Positions 8,097 through 15,760 of a stretch of DNA of 64,000 bases are shown here, piece by piece. A model generated the notes under the pieces. The model made no database searches. It had not been told where the DNA came from and saw only the letters and a list, made by a program, of their open reading frames with translations. Source of the stretch: Paludibacter sp. (GTDB lineage: Bacteria > Bacteroidota > Bacteroidia > Bacteroidales > Paludibacteraceae). The translations under genes were made by a program, and so were the position numbers. The stretch covers positions 62,001-126,000 of the forward strand of contig JAQUWU010000008.1 in assembly GCA_028692715.1 (NCBI GenBank), given 5' to 3'. Numbering within the stretch: the stretch's first letter is position 1; each line of letters starts with the position of its first letter.

Positions 8097-10031
8097 CTAT
8101 ACTAAAGCGTCAATCATACTCATTATTTCTTCACTCGAACAAGCAATTAAATTAATAGCATCAGGCTCACAAACCGGAGCACACATACCACAGCCTTTAC
8201 AAACGGTGTTATTGATTTCTGCAATAACTTTTTCACCCTTTTCAACTTTTAAAATCGCATCGAACGGACAAGCTGCTTCACAAGCTCCACACCAAGTACA
8301 TTTTTCTGGATCAATAGTAGCAACCAAAGGATCTGTTTCCAGTTCACCTTTACTCAATATAGAATAAGATTTTGTGGCAGCTGACAATGCTGAGTTTACT
8401 GATTCGGCAATATTCTTCGGTCCTTGACAAGCTCCTGCAATGGTAATTCCATCAATTACGGTTTCAACGGGACGAAGTTTCATATGCACTTCGTTGAAGA
8501 ATTTATCGCGACCTTTAGGCAATTTGAACAAACTACCAACCGTATTATTATCGGAGCGAGGCACCATACCAGTTACCAAAACAACCAAGTCAGCTTCCAC
8601 TTCAAGTTCACGACCATTGGTCATAATGTCATTTATTTTGACTATAGTTTTTTTACCTTCAACAGTCACAGTTGGTAAACCATCTTCATAAGATTGCAAG
8701 TAAATATCGCCCGCTCTCAATGAGTCGGCATACAAAATTTCTTGCTTACCATACGTTCTTAAACCGCGGGTAAAATGATAATTGTTGATATCCTTGAATT
8801 TATTTTTGGCAGTAACAGCCGCATGAATAGTTGAAGTACAACAGTTACGCGAACAATACGTATTTTCACCATCAGTCTGACGACTACCAACACAATAAAT
8901 ATAAGCGACATTCTTAATCTCTTTGCCCTTATAAGTCAATTTATCGAACTCTGTGTCAATCAATCTCTTGAACTGTGGCAATGTGATAACATTATCGGAT
9001 GTAGCATAACCAAACTCACCATAAGCCGGTGTATAGGAGTCAAAACCAGTTGCCATCAATACTGAGCCAACCAAGACATCAATCATTTCTTCTTTTTCTG
9101 TAAAATCTATGGCAGAACAGACTTTTTCACATTCGCCGCAGCGGGTACAATTTTTATTATCAATTACCGGAATTTGAGGATACTCACTCGGATAATTTTT
9201 ATAAATTGCTTTACGAGTAGTTAATCTGAAATTAAATTCATCGGGTACTTCTACCGGACAAACATCAATGGCACGTTTCAAGTCATCGGGATGACAAGCC
9301 GAAGCTTTTATAAAACGGGGTATTTTCTTTATTTTAAGATTTATATTTCCAACACTACCTTTATTTTCAACCACTTCGCTATTGGTCATAATTGTAATAT
9401 TGTCATGTTTCATCAACTCATTATAGAGTCGTTTCACCATTTCCTTACCCGTTTCGGTAGTTGTTGAAAGCGAATCCCATTGAGCAACACGTCCGCCCAC
9501 AAATGGTTCTTTTTCAATCAATATCACATTTGTTTGTTTTTCGGCAAGCGAAATTGCAGCTTTCATACCGGCAACACCGGCACCAATTACTGCGACAGCT
9601 TTTTCGGCTTTCACTTTATTGGTTTCCAAAGCATCTGCATAACGCGATTTTGCGATAGCTGCTTTTACTAAATGAATGGCCTTTTCGGTGGCACCCATTT
9701 TATTATCGGAATGTGCCCATGATGCTTGCTCACGAATATTAGCATGCACATAAGTGTATTTATTCAAATCAGCACGAACTGACACATTTCGGAAAGTCTG
9801 TAAGTGTAATTTTGGAGAACAAGATGCAACAACTACTCCATCTAAATCGTTGGCTTTGATATCTTCCACCATATCGCGTTGGTTGGAATCAGAGCAAGCA
9901 AACATAGTAGTTTTAGCAAGAAACACAATGTCATCGCCCTCTACTGCTTGTCTTACTTTTTCGACATCCACATAATCGGAAATATTTCCTCCACAATGGC
10001 AAATATATACGCCTATCTTTTTCTTTTTCAT
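8097..10031 (-). CDS. HdrA-family flavoprotein, QmoB-like without the MvhD domain
   Basis: A 644-residue iron-sulfur flavoprotein with the HdrA layout. The N-terminal domain starts KIGVYICHCGGNI (residues 5-17); the FAD-binding domain has VIGAGVAGMKAA near residue 150; an internal ferredoxin motif CTRCGECEKVC lies near residue 300; and the C terminus has two further 4Fe-4S motifs, CTWCGACEAAC and CKGCGMCAPVC (about 585-625). HdrA proteins carry FAD and several clusters and distribute electrons in heterodisulfide reductases and Qmo complexes. In sulfate reducers QmoB is HdrA fused to a C-terminal MvhD domain; here that domain is a separate gene (11453-11863). The start overlaps the upstream QmoA-like stop by four bases, implying coupled translation. 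Confidence 0.88.
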   Translation of the reverse strand: MKKKKIGVYICHCGGNISDYVDVEKVRQAVEGDDIVFLAKTTMFACSDSNQRDMVEDIKANDLDGVVVASCSPKLHLQTFRNVSVRADLNKYTYVHANIREQASWAHSDNKMGATEKAIHLVKAAIAKSRYADALETNKVKAEKAVAVIGAGVAGMKAAISLAEKQTNVILIEKEPFVGGRVAQWDSLSTTTETGKEMVKRLYNELMKHDNITIMTNSEVVENKGSVGNINLKIKKIPRFIKASACHPDDLKRAIDVCPVEVPDEFNFRLTTRKAIYKNYPSEYPQIPVIDNKNCTRCGECEKVCSAIDFTEKEEMIDVLVGSVLMATGFDSYTPAYGEFGYATSDNVITLPQFKRLIDTEFDKLTYKGKEIKNVAYIYCVGSRQTDGENTYCSRNCCTSTIHAAVTAKNKFKDINNYHFTRGLRTYGKQEILYADSLRAGDIYLQSYEDGLPTVTVEGKKTIVKINDIMTNGRELEVEADLVVLVTGMVPRSDNNTVGSLFKLPKGRDKFFNEVHMKLRPVETVIDGITIAGACQGPKNIAESVNSALSAATKSYSILSKGELETDPLVATIDPEKCTWCGACEAACPFDAILKVEKGEKVIAEINNTVCKGCGMCAPVCEPDAINLIACSSEEIMSMIDALV

Positions 10032-11395
10032 GCTTTGCTAATTAAATAACTGATTGCTTCTGACGATGCGGCACCTGCCGATAAAATTGAATCCGGAATA
10101 TCCATAGGTCCTGTAGCCGTTCCAGCCACGAAAACACCTTCGATACTTGTTTTAGCAGGACTTGCCAACATATCACTTTGTCCAACAAAATTGAACTGAT
10201 CAAGAGCAAGCGTTTCATTTACAAAAAATTTATCGATCCCTGAATTTGGTAAAACACCATTTGATAAAATCACCAAATCATGTTCTGCTTCTTGCAATTT
10301 ACCTTCGTTGATATCCTCGTAACGAAGCATTAAATTTCCATTTTCAATTTCGGAAATGCGTCCAATTTTGCCTTTTACAAAATTGACACCCATACCTTTA
10401 GCTTGTTGATAGAATTCCTCGAATCCTTTACCAAACGAACGAATATTGATATAATAAATGGTTACATCGGCCATTGGCAATGCGCCCATTAATAATTGAG
10501 CTTGTTTGATGGAATACATACAGCAAATTTGCGAACAAATAGGATTTCCTACTGAAGCATCACGCGAGCCAACACATAACACATAAGCAATTTTATCAGG
10601 CACTTTTCCATCTCCGGGACGGAGTATGGTATTGAATGGACGAGTTGGAGCTAACTCACGTTCCATTTGCAAGGCTGTAATTACATTTTTATGTTGTCCG
10701 TAACCATAACGTGGCATCTTTTTAGGATCGAACATATCAAAACCAGTTGCTATAACTACAGTTTTAACATGCAATTCCATAATTTCAGTTTCCATTGTAA
10801 AATCGATACAATTGGTAGGACAAACTTTTTCGCAAGCGCCACACAAGGTACAATTATCAATGTCAATTGCAGCTGCTTTCGGGCTACAAATACTAAATGG
10901 AATAAAGGCAGCTTTACGACCGATTAAACCAAATTGATACTGGTCACGTACATTTACGGGACAAGCTTTTTCGCACAACTGACAAGCAGTACAATCTTCA
11001 ACATGCACATAGCGTGGATGTTTAGTTACTTTGGCGACAAATTCATTGTCGCTTATTTTTTTTATATCTCCAACTTCACTCCCTGTAAAAATAGTAATAT
11101 TGGGGTGACGAGATATTTCAGATACTTTTGGAGTAGTAATACATGCAGCACAATCGAGTGTTGGAAAAACTTTACTCAACATAATCATTTTACCACCAAC
11201 CGATAATTCTTTATCGACCAATAGTACTTTAAAACCTGTATTTGCCAGGTTCAACGCCGCTTCACCACCTGCTATACCAGCACCAATTACAAGGGCATCG
11301 TAGGTGATATTTTTTATTAGATTACTGCCTCCACCCCCTAAAGGGGAGTTGAAGTTAGTAGCATCTTGTATGTTGTTTATTTTGTTTTCAATCAT
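10028..11395 (-). CDS. qmoA: QmoA-like HdrA-family flavoprotein
   Basis: A 455-residue protein with an FAD motif VIGAGIAGGEAALNL from residue 36, a conserved LDCAACITTPKVSEI segment, and a pair of adjacent 4Fe-4S motifs, CTACQLCEKAC and CTLCGACEKVC, in the middle. The shorter length, lacking the HdrA N-terminal domain and the C-terminal ferredoxin pair, fits QmoA better than archaeal HdrA. QmoA works with QmoB and QmoC to pass electrons between menaquinone and a soluble partner, which in sulfate reducers is APS reductase; no such reductase is in this window. Residues 8-24 (NIQDATNFNSPLGGGGS) come from a palindromic repeat, so the present N terminus is longer than needed. It is coupled by a four-base overlap to the HdrA-like gene. 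Confidence 0.85.
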   Translation of the reverse strand: MIENKINNIQDATNFNSPLGGGGSNLIKNITYDALVIGAGIAGGEAALNLANTGFKVLLVDKELSVGGKMIMLSKVFPTLDCAACITTPKVSEISRHPNITIFTGSEVGDIKKISDNEFVAKVTKHPRYVHVEDCTACQLCEKACPVNVRDQYQFGLIGRKAAFIPFSICSPKAAAIDIDNCTLCGACEKVCPTNCIDFTMETEIMELHVKTVVIATGFDMFDPKKMPRYGYGQHKNVITALQMERELAPTRPFNTILRPGDGKVPDKIAYVLCVGSRDASVGNPICSQICCMYSIKQAQLLMGALPMADVTIYYINIRSFGKGFEEFYQQAKGMGVNFVKGKIGRISEIENGNLMLRYEDINEGKLQEAEHDLVILSNGVLPNSGIDKFFVNETLALDQFNFVGQSDMLASPAKTSIEGVFVAGTATGPMDIPDSILSAGAASSEAISYLISKA

Positions 11396-11450
11396 AATAT
11401 TAGTTTGAAATAATCAATGGTAATTTAATTCCCCTTTAGGGGTTAGGGGT
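11331..11450. repeat. Inverted pair of palindromic elements across the mvhD-like / qmoA junction
   Basis: One half (11431-11450) begins two bases after the MvhD-like stop codon; the other (11331-11360, extending with GTTAGTAGCATCTTGTATG) lies inside the 5' end of the qmoA-like gene in opposite orientation. The qmoA start codon at 11395 lies between the halves, just as at 7966-8092. Confidence 0.85.
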
Positions 11451-11452
11451 TT

Positions 11453-11863
11453 TTATGGGTTGGGAGCCATTTTTAGTAAATTTTCATTGAAAGTACGCAT
11501 TTGTTTTACAAACGATTCGCTACAAACCGAGCAAATAGCAGCCATACGTAAACGTGCCGGTTCAATGCCTTTTTCTTTCATTAAATTATGTGTTTTTCCT
11601 ACTAAATGACCAGTTTTCTCAGTACATGACTCTCCATATACACAGTCGCTACCATCGGCAGCAATAAAAACACCATCAAAGCCTTTTTCGTATGCATACA
11701 ATATCCAACTCGGTTTAATACCACTTGAGCATGGGATAGATATTGTATAAACAGTAGGTGGGTAATGCAATTTCAACAAACCGGCCATATCAATAGCAGG
11801 ATCAGAAATTTTTTCAGTCGAAAATACAAGGATTTTCGCACTTTTTTTATTTAGTTCTCCCAT
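11453..11863 (-). CDS. MvhD-like hydrogenase iron-sulfur subunit
   Basis: I choose the ATG at 11863 (136 residues, MGELNKKSAKILVFS); the longer frame to 11899 has no domain support and ends in a palindrome. The protein is a single MvhD/FlpD-type domain: IPCSSGIKPSWILYAYEKG, then DGVFIAADGSDCVYGESC and ICSVCSESFV. Five cysteines are placed as in MvhD, which binds a 2Fe-2S cluster and passes electrons to HdrA. In most Qmo systems this domain is fused to the end of QmoB; here it stands alone upstream of the QmoA-like gene, so a separate subunit is inferred. Confidence 0.85.
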   Translation of the reverse strand: MGELNKKSAKILVFSTEKISDPAIDMAGLLKLHYPPTVYTISIPCSSGIKPSWILYAYEKGFDGVFIAADGSDCVYGESCTEKTGHLVGKTHNLMKEKGIEPARLRMAAICSVCSESFVKQMRTFNENLLKMAPNP

Positions 11864-11895
11864 GGTGGTAGATTTAATGATAAAATGAACAACGC

Positions 11896-12044
11896 CCAAC
11901 TCCTCTCAATAAGGAGTTGGACTGGTTGTGAAATTAAATTCGTATTGAAATAAATTAAACTTATAAAGTTTTGTATTAAAACTTTTCAGCCATCCAATAG
12001 CACTATGCTAGTCAAAAACTCCCCCTTTAGAGGGGTTGGGGGGC
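11896..12044. repeat. Diverged inverted pair across the tusA / mvhD junction
   Basis: The half after the tusA stop (12021-12044, CCCCCTTTAGAGGGGTTGGGG) is a clear copy of the family. The half near the mvhD start (11896-11920, CCAACTCC and GGAGTTGG around a nine-base loop) is a diverged palindrome of similar design. Pairing as one element is inferred from position and orientation. Confidence 0.6.
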
Positions 12045-12054
12045 AAATTGTTAT

Positions 12055-12306
12055 TTATTTTTTCTTCATATAAACTTTGAAGTAACCGTTTTCTTCAACC
12101 CATCCCATATATTCATGACCTTGTTTGCCACACCATTTAGGGATGTCTTGTTTGGTACCTTCGTCTGAAGATAAAATTTCCATTACATCACCCGACTTGA
12201 TTGTTCCTAATGCTTTTTTTGCTTCCAAAAGTGGTCCCGGACAAGCTGTTCCACGTGCATCTACTGATTTCTCTGCTACTACTGATTTTAATTCTTCTGT
12301 TGTCAT
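12055..12306 (-). CDS. tusA: TusA-family sulfur carrier protein
   Basis: I choose the ATG at 12306 (83 residues, MTTEELKSVV), since the frame further upstream is repeat sequence. The protein has the TusA/SirA fold with the active-site motif ACPGPLLEAK: the cysteine in CPGP (near residue 24) would carry a persulfide. TusA proteins hand sulfane sulfur to DsrE-type proteins, to tRNA thiolation, molybdenum cofactor enzymes, or to sulfur-oxidising Dsr or sHdr systems. The neighbours, a DsrE-like gene just upstream and Hdr/Qmo-like genes just downstream, make sulfur trafficking for energy metabolism the best inference. It also has an extra C-terminal Cys in PKWCGKQGHEY, a variant found in other members. 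Confidence 0.92.
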   Translation of the reverse strand: MTTEELKSVVAEKSVDARGTACPGPLLEAKKALGTIKSGDVMEILSSDEGTKQDIPKWCGKQGHEYMGWVEENGYFKVYMKKK

Positions 12307-12322
12307 AATTGTAAGTTTTAGT

Positions 12323-12439
12323 CTGCCCCCCAACCCCCTAAAGGGGGAGTAAGAGCAAAAATTGGATTATTTGTATATTATTTGTATTGTTATTTTTTTA
12401 CCCATCAAAAAATCCCCCCTTTAGGGGGTTAGGGGGCAG
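12323..12439. repeat. Inverted pair of palindromic elements between dsrE-like gene and tusA
   Basis: The half at 12413-12439 directly abuts the dsrE-like stop codon at 12440; the half at 12323-12349 lies 17 bases before the tusA ATG. Both carry CCCCCTAAAGGGGG and the outer ends read CTGCCCCC in each case, so the whole 117 bases form a terminal-inverted-repeat element. Confidence 0.88.
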
Positions 12440-13006
12440 TTAAATAAATAGTTGTATTGAACTTTCACTAGCATCAGCCACAAATGTACCTGCGCCACCA
12501 TAACTTAAATGTGGATAGTCAATAAATTCTTCTTTTTTAAAGCCCATCAAGCCCATCGACATTTCGCATATAACGATTTCAATTCCTAATTCACCGGCTT
12601 CTTTAAACATTGTTTCCAATGACATTACATTTTGTTTTTTCATTAAATACTTGATCATTTTTGGTCCCATACCAGCCATTTGCATGTTTGATAGTTTGAG
12701 TTTCTTGGTTCCATTTGGCAACATTATTCCAAACATTTTTGAAATAAAATCTTTCCCTTTTGGCGTTTTATTGGGATCTCGTAATGCTGACAATGACCAA
12801 AATGAGAAAAATAATTTTACTTGAGTATCCATTGCAGCAGCAGCTATTGAAATTACCATAGCAGCAATAATTTTATCCATATCACCTGAAACTACAGCTA
12901 TTGACAATTGATCCTGACGACCATTTTCTAAAGTTTCAATTTTACCCTTTAGTTCTTCAATTTGAATTTGTAACTGTTCAAGAGTTACTTCATTTGATTT
13001 TTCCAT
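12440..13006 (-). CDS. DsrE/DsrF/DrsH-like family protein (DsrE2 type)
   Basis: A 188-residue protein. Residues 5-35 are a likely coiled coil (QLQIQIEELKGKIETLEN). Residues 36-188 are the DsrE-like domain: SIAVVSGDMDKIIAAMVI, MDTQVKLFFSFWSL, then the signature IVICEMSMGLMGFKKEEF with a single conserved cysteine, and GGAGTFV near the end. DsrE2-type proteins (COG2210 relatives) are sulfur-carrying or sulfur-transferring partners of TusA and are often found in clusters with tusA and rhodanese genes. It is the first gene of the operon, 330 bases from the divergent CotH gene, with a promoter and a Crp-type site upstream. Confidence 0.88.
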   Translation of the reverse strand: MEKSNEVTLEQLQIQIEELKGKIETLENGRQDQLSIAVVSGDMDKIIAAMVISIAAAAMDTQVKLFFSFWSLSALRDPNKTPKGKDFISKMFGIMLPNGTKKLKLSNMQMAGMGPKMIKYLMKKQNVMSLETMFKEAGELGIEIVICEMSMGLMGFKKEEFIDYPHLSYGGAGTFVADASESSIQLFI

Positions 13007-13042
13007 TTTGAATCATATTAATTGATTAAAGAATTATATCTG

Positions 13043-13075
13043 CAAATGTATTAAAGAAATATATATTTATTGAAA
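13043..13075 (-). promoter_or_regulatory. Candidate promoter of the sulfur operon
   Basis: On the minus strand, TACATTTG (13043-13050) fits the -7 element; a weak -33 element TTTC (13072-13075) lies 21 bases upstream. The start of transcription would be near 13036, about 30 bases before the dsrE-like ATG. A weak -33 fits a promoter that needs an activator. Confidence 0.5.
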
Positions 13076-13100
13076 TTTTCAATGTGCAACTAAATACATA

Positions 13101-13124
13101 TTTTTGTGATTTACATCACAAAAA
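13101..13124. promoter_or_regulatory. Crp/Fnr-type operator upstream of the sulfur operon
   Basis: Core TGTGATTTACATCACA (13105-13120), with flanking T and A runs that extend each perfect arm to ten bases. The centre lies about 76 bases upstream of the predicted transcription start, where an activator could act. The same half-site occurs in the promoter of the Crp/Fnr gene at 15711. Confidence 0.7.
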
Positions 13125-13305
13125 TAAACTCAAGTATATTTTATGTAATAATAAAGTGTTTCATCCAATAATCTTGCTCGAATTTTATGTTTTTAAACAG
13201 ATATTGAGTCAATTATCAAAATTTAAATAAGGCATTTAAACTTTTCATTGATAAAAATGGGCTATCTATTGATATTTTACTATAAATACTATTTAATGAA
13301 TTAAG

Positions 13306-13339
13306 TTTGTAGAACTTTAAAACCACTAATTTATATTTG
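13306..13339 (+). promoter_or_regulatory. Candidate promoter of the cotH-like gene
   Basis: TTTG (13306-13309) and TATATTTG (13332-13339) fit the -33 and -7 elements with 22 bases between. The -7 element ends one base before the annotated ATG at 13341, which would leave no leader; either the start is later (for example Met14 or Met15) or the match is chance. Confidence 0.35.
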
Positions 13340-13340
13340 T

Positions 13341-15620
13341 ATGAAAATAGTTAAACTCTTTGTACCGATTTTAATCTTAATGATGAATGTAAAAACCTAT
13401 GCAGATGATTTTTACGACACCAGCACAATTCAAACCATTAAAATAACTTTTAAAGATACAAATTGGGACTATCAGTTAGACACTGCCAAAGCCGGATCTG
13501 AAAGTTATATTATGGCTGAATCCATTACAATTAATGACATTAAATACGATAGCGTTGGTGTGAAATACAAAGGCAATAGCACCTATAATTCCTCTCAAGT
13601 AAAAAACCCGTTTCACATTGAGCTTGACACTTATAAAGAACAGGATTACCAAGGCTATTCCGACATAAAATTAAGTAATGTTGCCAATGACCCGTCTTTT
13701 GTGCGTGAGGTACTCTCCTACTCTATTTTACGCAATTACATGGTTGCACCACAGTCGAATTATGCCAATGTATATGTAAATGGCACTTTAATTGGTTTAT
13801 ATGTCAGCAGTGAATCGATTGGTAAAAGCTTTGTAAAAAAGTATTTTGGGTCTAAGAAAAATGCATTTTTTAAGTGTAACCCCATAGATGGAGCTGGACA
13901 ATCAACAGGTAATCAAGAAAAACCAAATTTATATTATTGGGGAACTGATAGTACGAGTTATGAAGCAGCTTATGAAATGAATTCGGACTATGGTTGGAAT
14001 GATCTTATCAATTTGAGTTACACCCTAAATAATGACATTGCCAATATTGAAACTGTTTTGGATGTTGACAGGGCACTCTGGATGTTAGCTTTTGATAATG
14101 TTACGGTAAATTTAGACAGCTATATTGGGCAATTTGCTCAAAACTACTATTTGTATAAAGCTGACAATGGACGTTTCAATTGTATATTGTGGGATTTCAA
14201 CGAAGGCTTTGGAAAGTTTAGCATGTCAGGAACTACCTCATTTAACACTACATCGTCAAAAAGTCAAATGAGTCATACCCTTCATTCAGGGGATACATAT
14301 TGGCCTTTAGTAAAAAACTTACTAGCAGTTCCTAGCTATAAAAAAAGGTATATAGCACACATTTTAACCATATTGGAAGAAAATTTTTCGAGTACGAGTT
14401 ACAAAACGACTGCTCAAACTTATCAATCTACCATTAGCTCCTCAGTAAATGCTGACCCGAACAAATTTTATACTTTCTCTCAGTTTTCAAGCAATTTAAC
14501 AACAGATATTACTGAAGGAAGAAACGGCACAACACCAGGGATTACAAATTTAATGGGTGCTCGTTATACCTACTTAAAAGCACTGACTGACTTTAGTAGC
14601 ACCAGACCATCAATAACAAATATCACAGCAAGTAATTCAGAGCCATTAATTAAAACTTCGATTTATATCACTGCTCAAGTTACAAACACAACAAGCAGTT
14701 CAGTTTATCTGTCGTACAGATCAAACTCTGAAGATATATTTGCAAAAGTGCAAATGTACGACGATGGAGCTCATGGTGATGGTGCTTCGAGCGACAATAT
14801 TTATGGTGCTTCAGTTTATTCATCAAGTGTGGAAACACAATATTATATATATGCAGAAAACACTAATGCAGGTATATTTTCACCCGAAAGAGCTGAGCAT
14901 GAATTTTATTCAATTACCGCTAGTACAATACCTAGCGACATTGTTATAAACGAAGTCTTTTCAAAAGGTACTTCAACCGATCCTGATTGGGTGGAAATAT
15001 ACAACAATTCATCAAGCAATATTGATATAAGTGGATATAAAATTTACGACTCGGGTGGAAACAGTGGTAGTAAACCAAAAAAAGAATTCCCTAGTGGCTC
15101 AGTAGTGGCTGCCAAAGGATTTTTAGTTATTGTAACCGACGACGATGAGGATTCAGGTTTTGGTTTATCGGCATCTGGTGAGAAAATTTGGCTCGAAAAT
15201 TCAGAATCTACCGTTATCGACTCGGTAACCTATGAAGCACATACAGCTGAAAATTCATATGCTCGCATACCTGATGGTGGCGATTGGAGCTTATCAACTA
15301 CAGTTACACGTGGCTACAGCAACAATGAATCAACTGCTGTAAACGAGGTTTCCATTTCAAAAACTATTGATATTGAGTGCTATCCAAATCCAACCAAAAA
15401 CATAACTAATTTCAAATTTAGTTTAACAAATCAGGGACAATGCTCCTTGAAAATATACAATGCCATGGGATCGCTTGTCGACATATTAGAAAATAGTGTA
15501 TTATCACAAGGTGATTACAACTATACTTGGAATGCTGATAATTTAACTTGCGGTATTTATTTCTACAAATTTCAATATGAAAATAATATCATATCAAAAA
15601 AACTAATTTTAATAAAATAA
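13341..15620 (+). CDS. CotH-kinase-family secreted protein with lamin-tail domain and T9SS sorting signal
   Basis: A 759-residue multidomain protein. Signal peptide at residues 1-21. A CotH-type domain follows (about 30-430), with VKYKGNSTYNSSQVKNPFHIEL, SNVANDPSFVREVLSY and the metal-binding-like WDFNEGFG segment; CotH proteins are atypical secreted kinases. After a choice-of-anchor-like beta domain comes a lamin-tail domain (IVINEVFSKGTSTDPDWVEIYN near residue 535). The last 80 residues (YPNPTKN... to KKLILIK) are a type A C-terminal domain that sends proteins through the type IX secretion system and anchors them to the surface. It sits between the sulfur operon and the Crp/Fnr gene but has no obvious sulfur role. 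Confidence 0.88.
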   Translation: MKIVKLFVPILILMMNVKTYADDFYDTSTIQTIKITFKDTNWDYQLDTAKAGSESYIMAESITINDIKYDSVGVKYKGNSTYNSSQVKNPFHIELDTYKEQDYQGYSDIKLSNVANDPSFVREVLSYSILRNYMVAPQSNYANVYVNGTLIGLYVSSESIGKSFVKKYFGSKKNAFFKCNPIDGAGQSTGNQEKPNLYYWGTDSTSYEAAYEMNSDYGWNDLINLSYTLNNDIANIETVLDVDRALWMLAFDNVTVNLDSYIGQFAQNYYLYKADNGRFNCILWDFNEGFGKFSMSGTTSFNTTSSKSQMSHTLHSGDTYWPLVKNLLAVPSYKKRYIAHILTILEENFSSTSYKTTAQTYQSTISSSVNADPNKFYTFSQFSSNLTTDITEGRNGTTPGITNLMGARYTYLKALTDFSSTRPSITNITASNSEPLIKTSIYITAQVTNTTSSSVYLSYRSNSEDIFAKVQMYDDGAHGDGASSDNIYGASVYSSSVETQYYIYAENTNAGIFSPERAEHEFYSITASTIPSDIVINEVFSKGTSTDPDWVEIYNNSSSNIDISGYKIYDSGGNSGSKPKKEFPSGSVVAAKGFLVIVTDDDEDSGFGLSASGEKIWLENSESTVIDSVTYEAHTAENSYARIPDGGDWSLSTTVTRGYSNNESTAVNEVSISKTIDIECYPNPTKNITNFKFSLTNQGQCSLKIYNAMGSLVDILENSVLSQGDYNYTWNADNLTCGIYFYKFQYENNIISKKLILIK

Positions 15621-15656
15621 AAAAAATATTTTTCTGCTTGAAACAATAAACTGAGA

Positions 15657-15689
15657 CAAGGCAGTTCACGTAAAAAATGAGCTGCCTTG
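15657..15689 (+). terminator. Terminator after the cotH-like gene
   Basis: Arms CAAGGCAG and CTGCCTTG form a stem with a short extension, followed by a T-rich stretch CTTCTTTATAT. Confidence 0.65.
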
Positions 15690-15708
15690 CTTCTTTATAT
15701 TACATAAT

Positions 15709-15739
15709 TTTGTGATTTAAATCACATTGCGTATATTTG
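15709..15739 (+). promoter_or_regulatory. Promoter of the Crp/Fnr regulator gene
   Basis: TTTG at 15709-15712 and TATATTTG at 15732-15739 with 19 bases between: a full match to the Bacteroidota promoter consensus. The start would be near 15745, 16 bases before the ATG at 15761. Confidence 0.7.
15711..15726. promoter_or_regulatory. Crp/Fnr-type operator overlapping the regulator's own promoter
   Basis: TGTGATTTAAATCACA is a perfect 16-base palindrome overlapping the -33 element and the spacer, so binding would block the promoter. It differs by one base from the site upstream of the sulfur operon. Confidence 0.75.
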
Positions 15740-15760
15740 CATATAAATCACATATTTATT

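Larger units (their letters stand above)
13007..13340. other. Divergent intergenic region between the sulfur operon and cotH-like gene
   Basis: No gene is seen in these 334 bases. They hold the operon promoter, a Crp/Fnr-type palindrome and, at the right end, a promoter for the CotH-like gene. The rest is AT-rich and shows no other structure I can support. Confidence 0.7.

Noticed and set aside
8424..8691. Plus-strand open frames opposite the HdrA-like gene
   Set aside because: They are antisense shadows with no domain, repeated over many parts of this operon.
12125..12352. Plus-strand frame opposite tusA ending in NPLKGE
   Set aside because: It is a shadow; the end is again the palindromic repeat.
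7966..12439. G-quadruplex or telomere-like role of GGGGTTAGGGG
   Set aside because: Each copy has only two G runs of four; four runs in one strand are not present within a short distance, so I only note the likeness.
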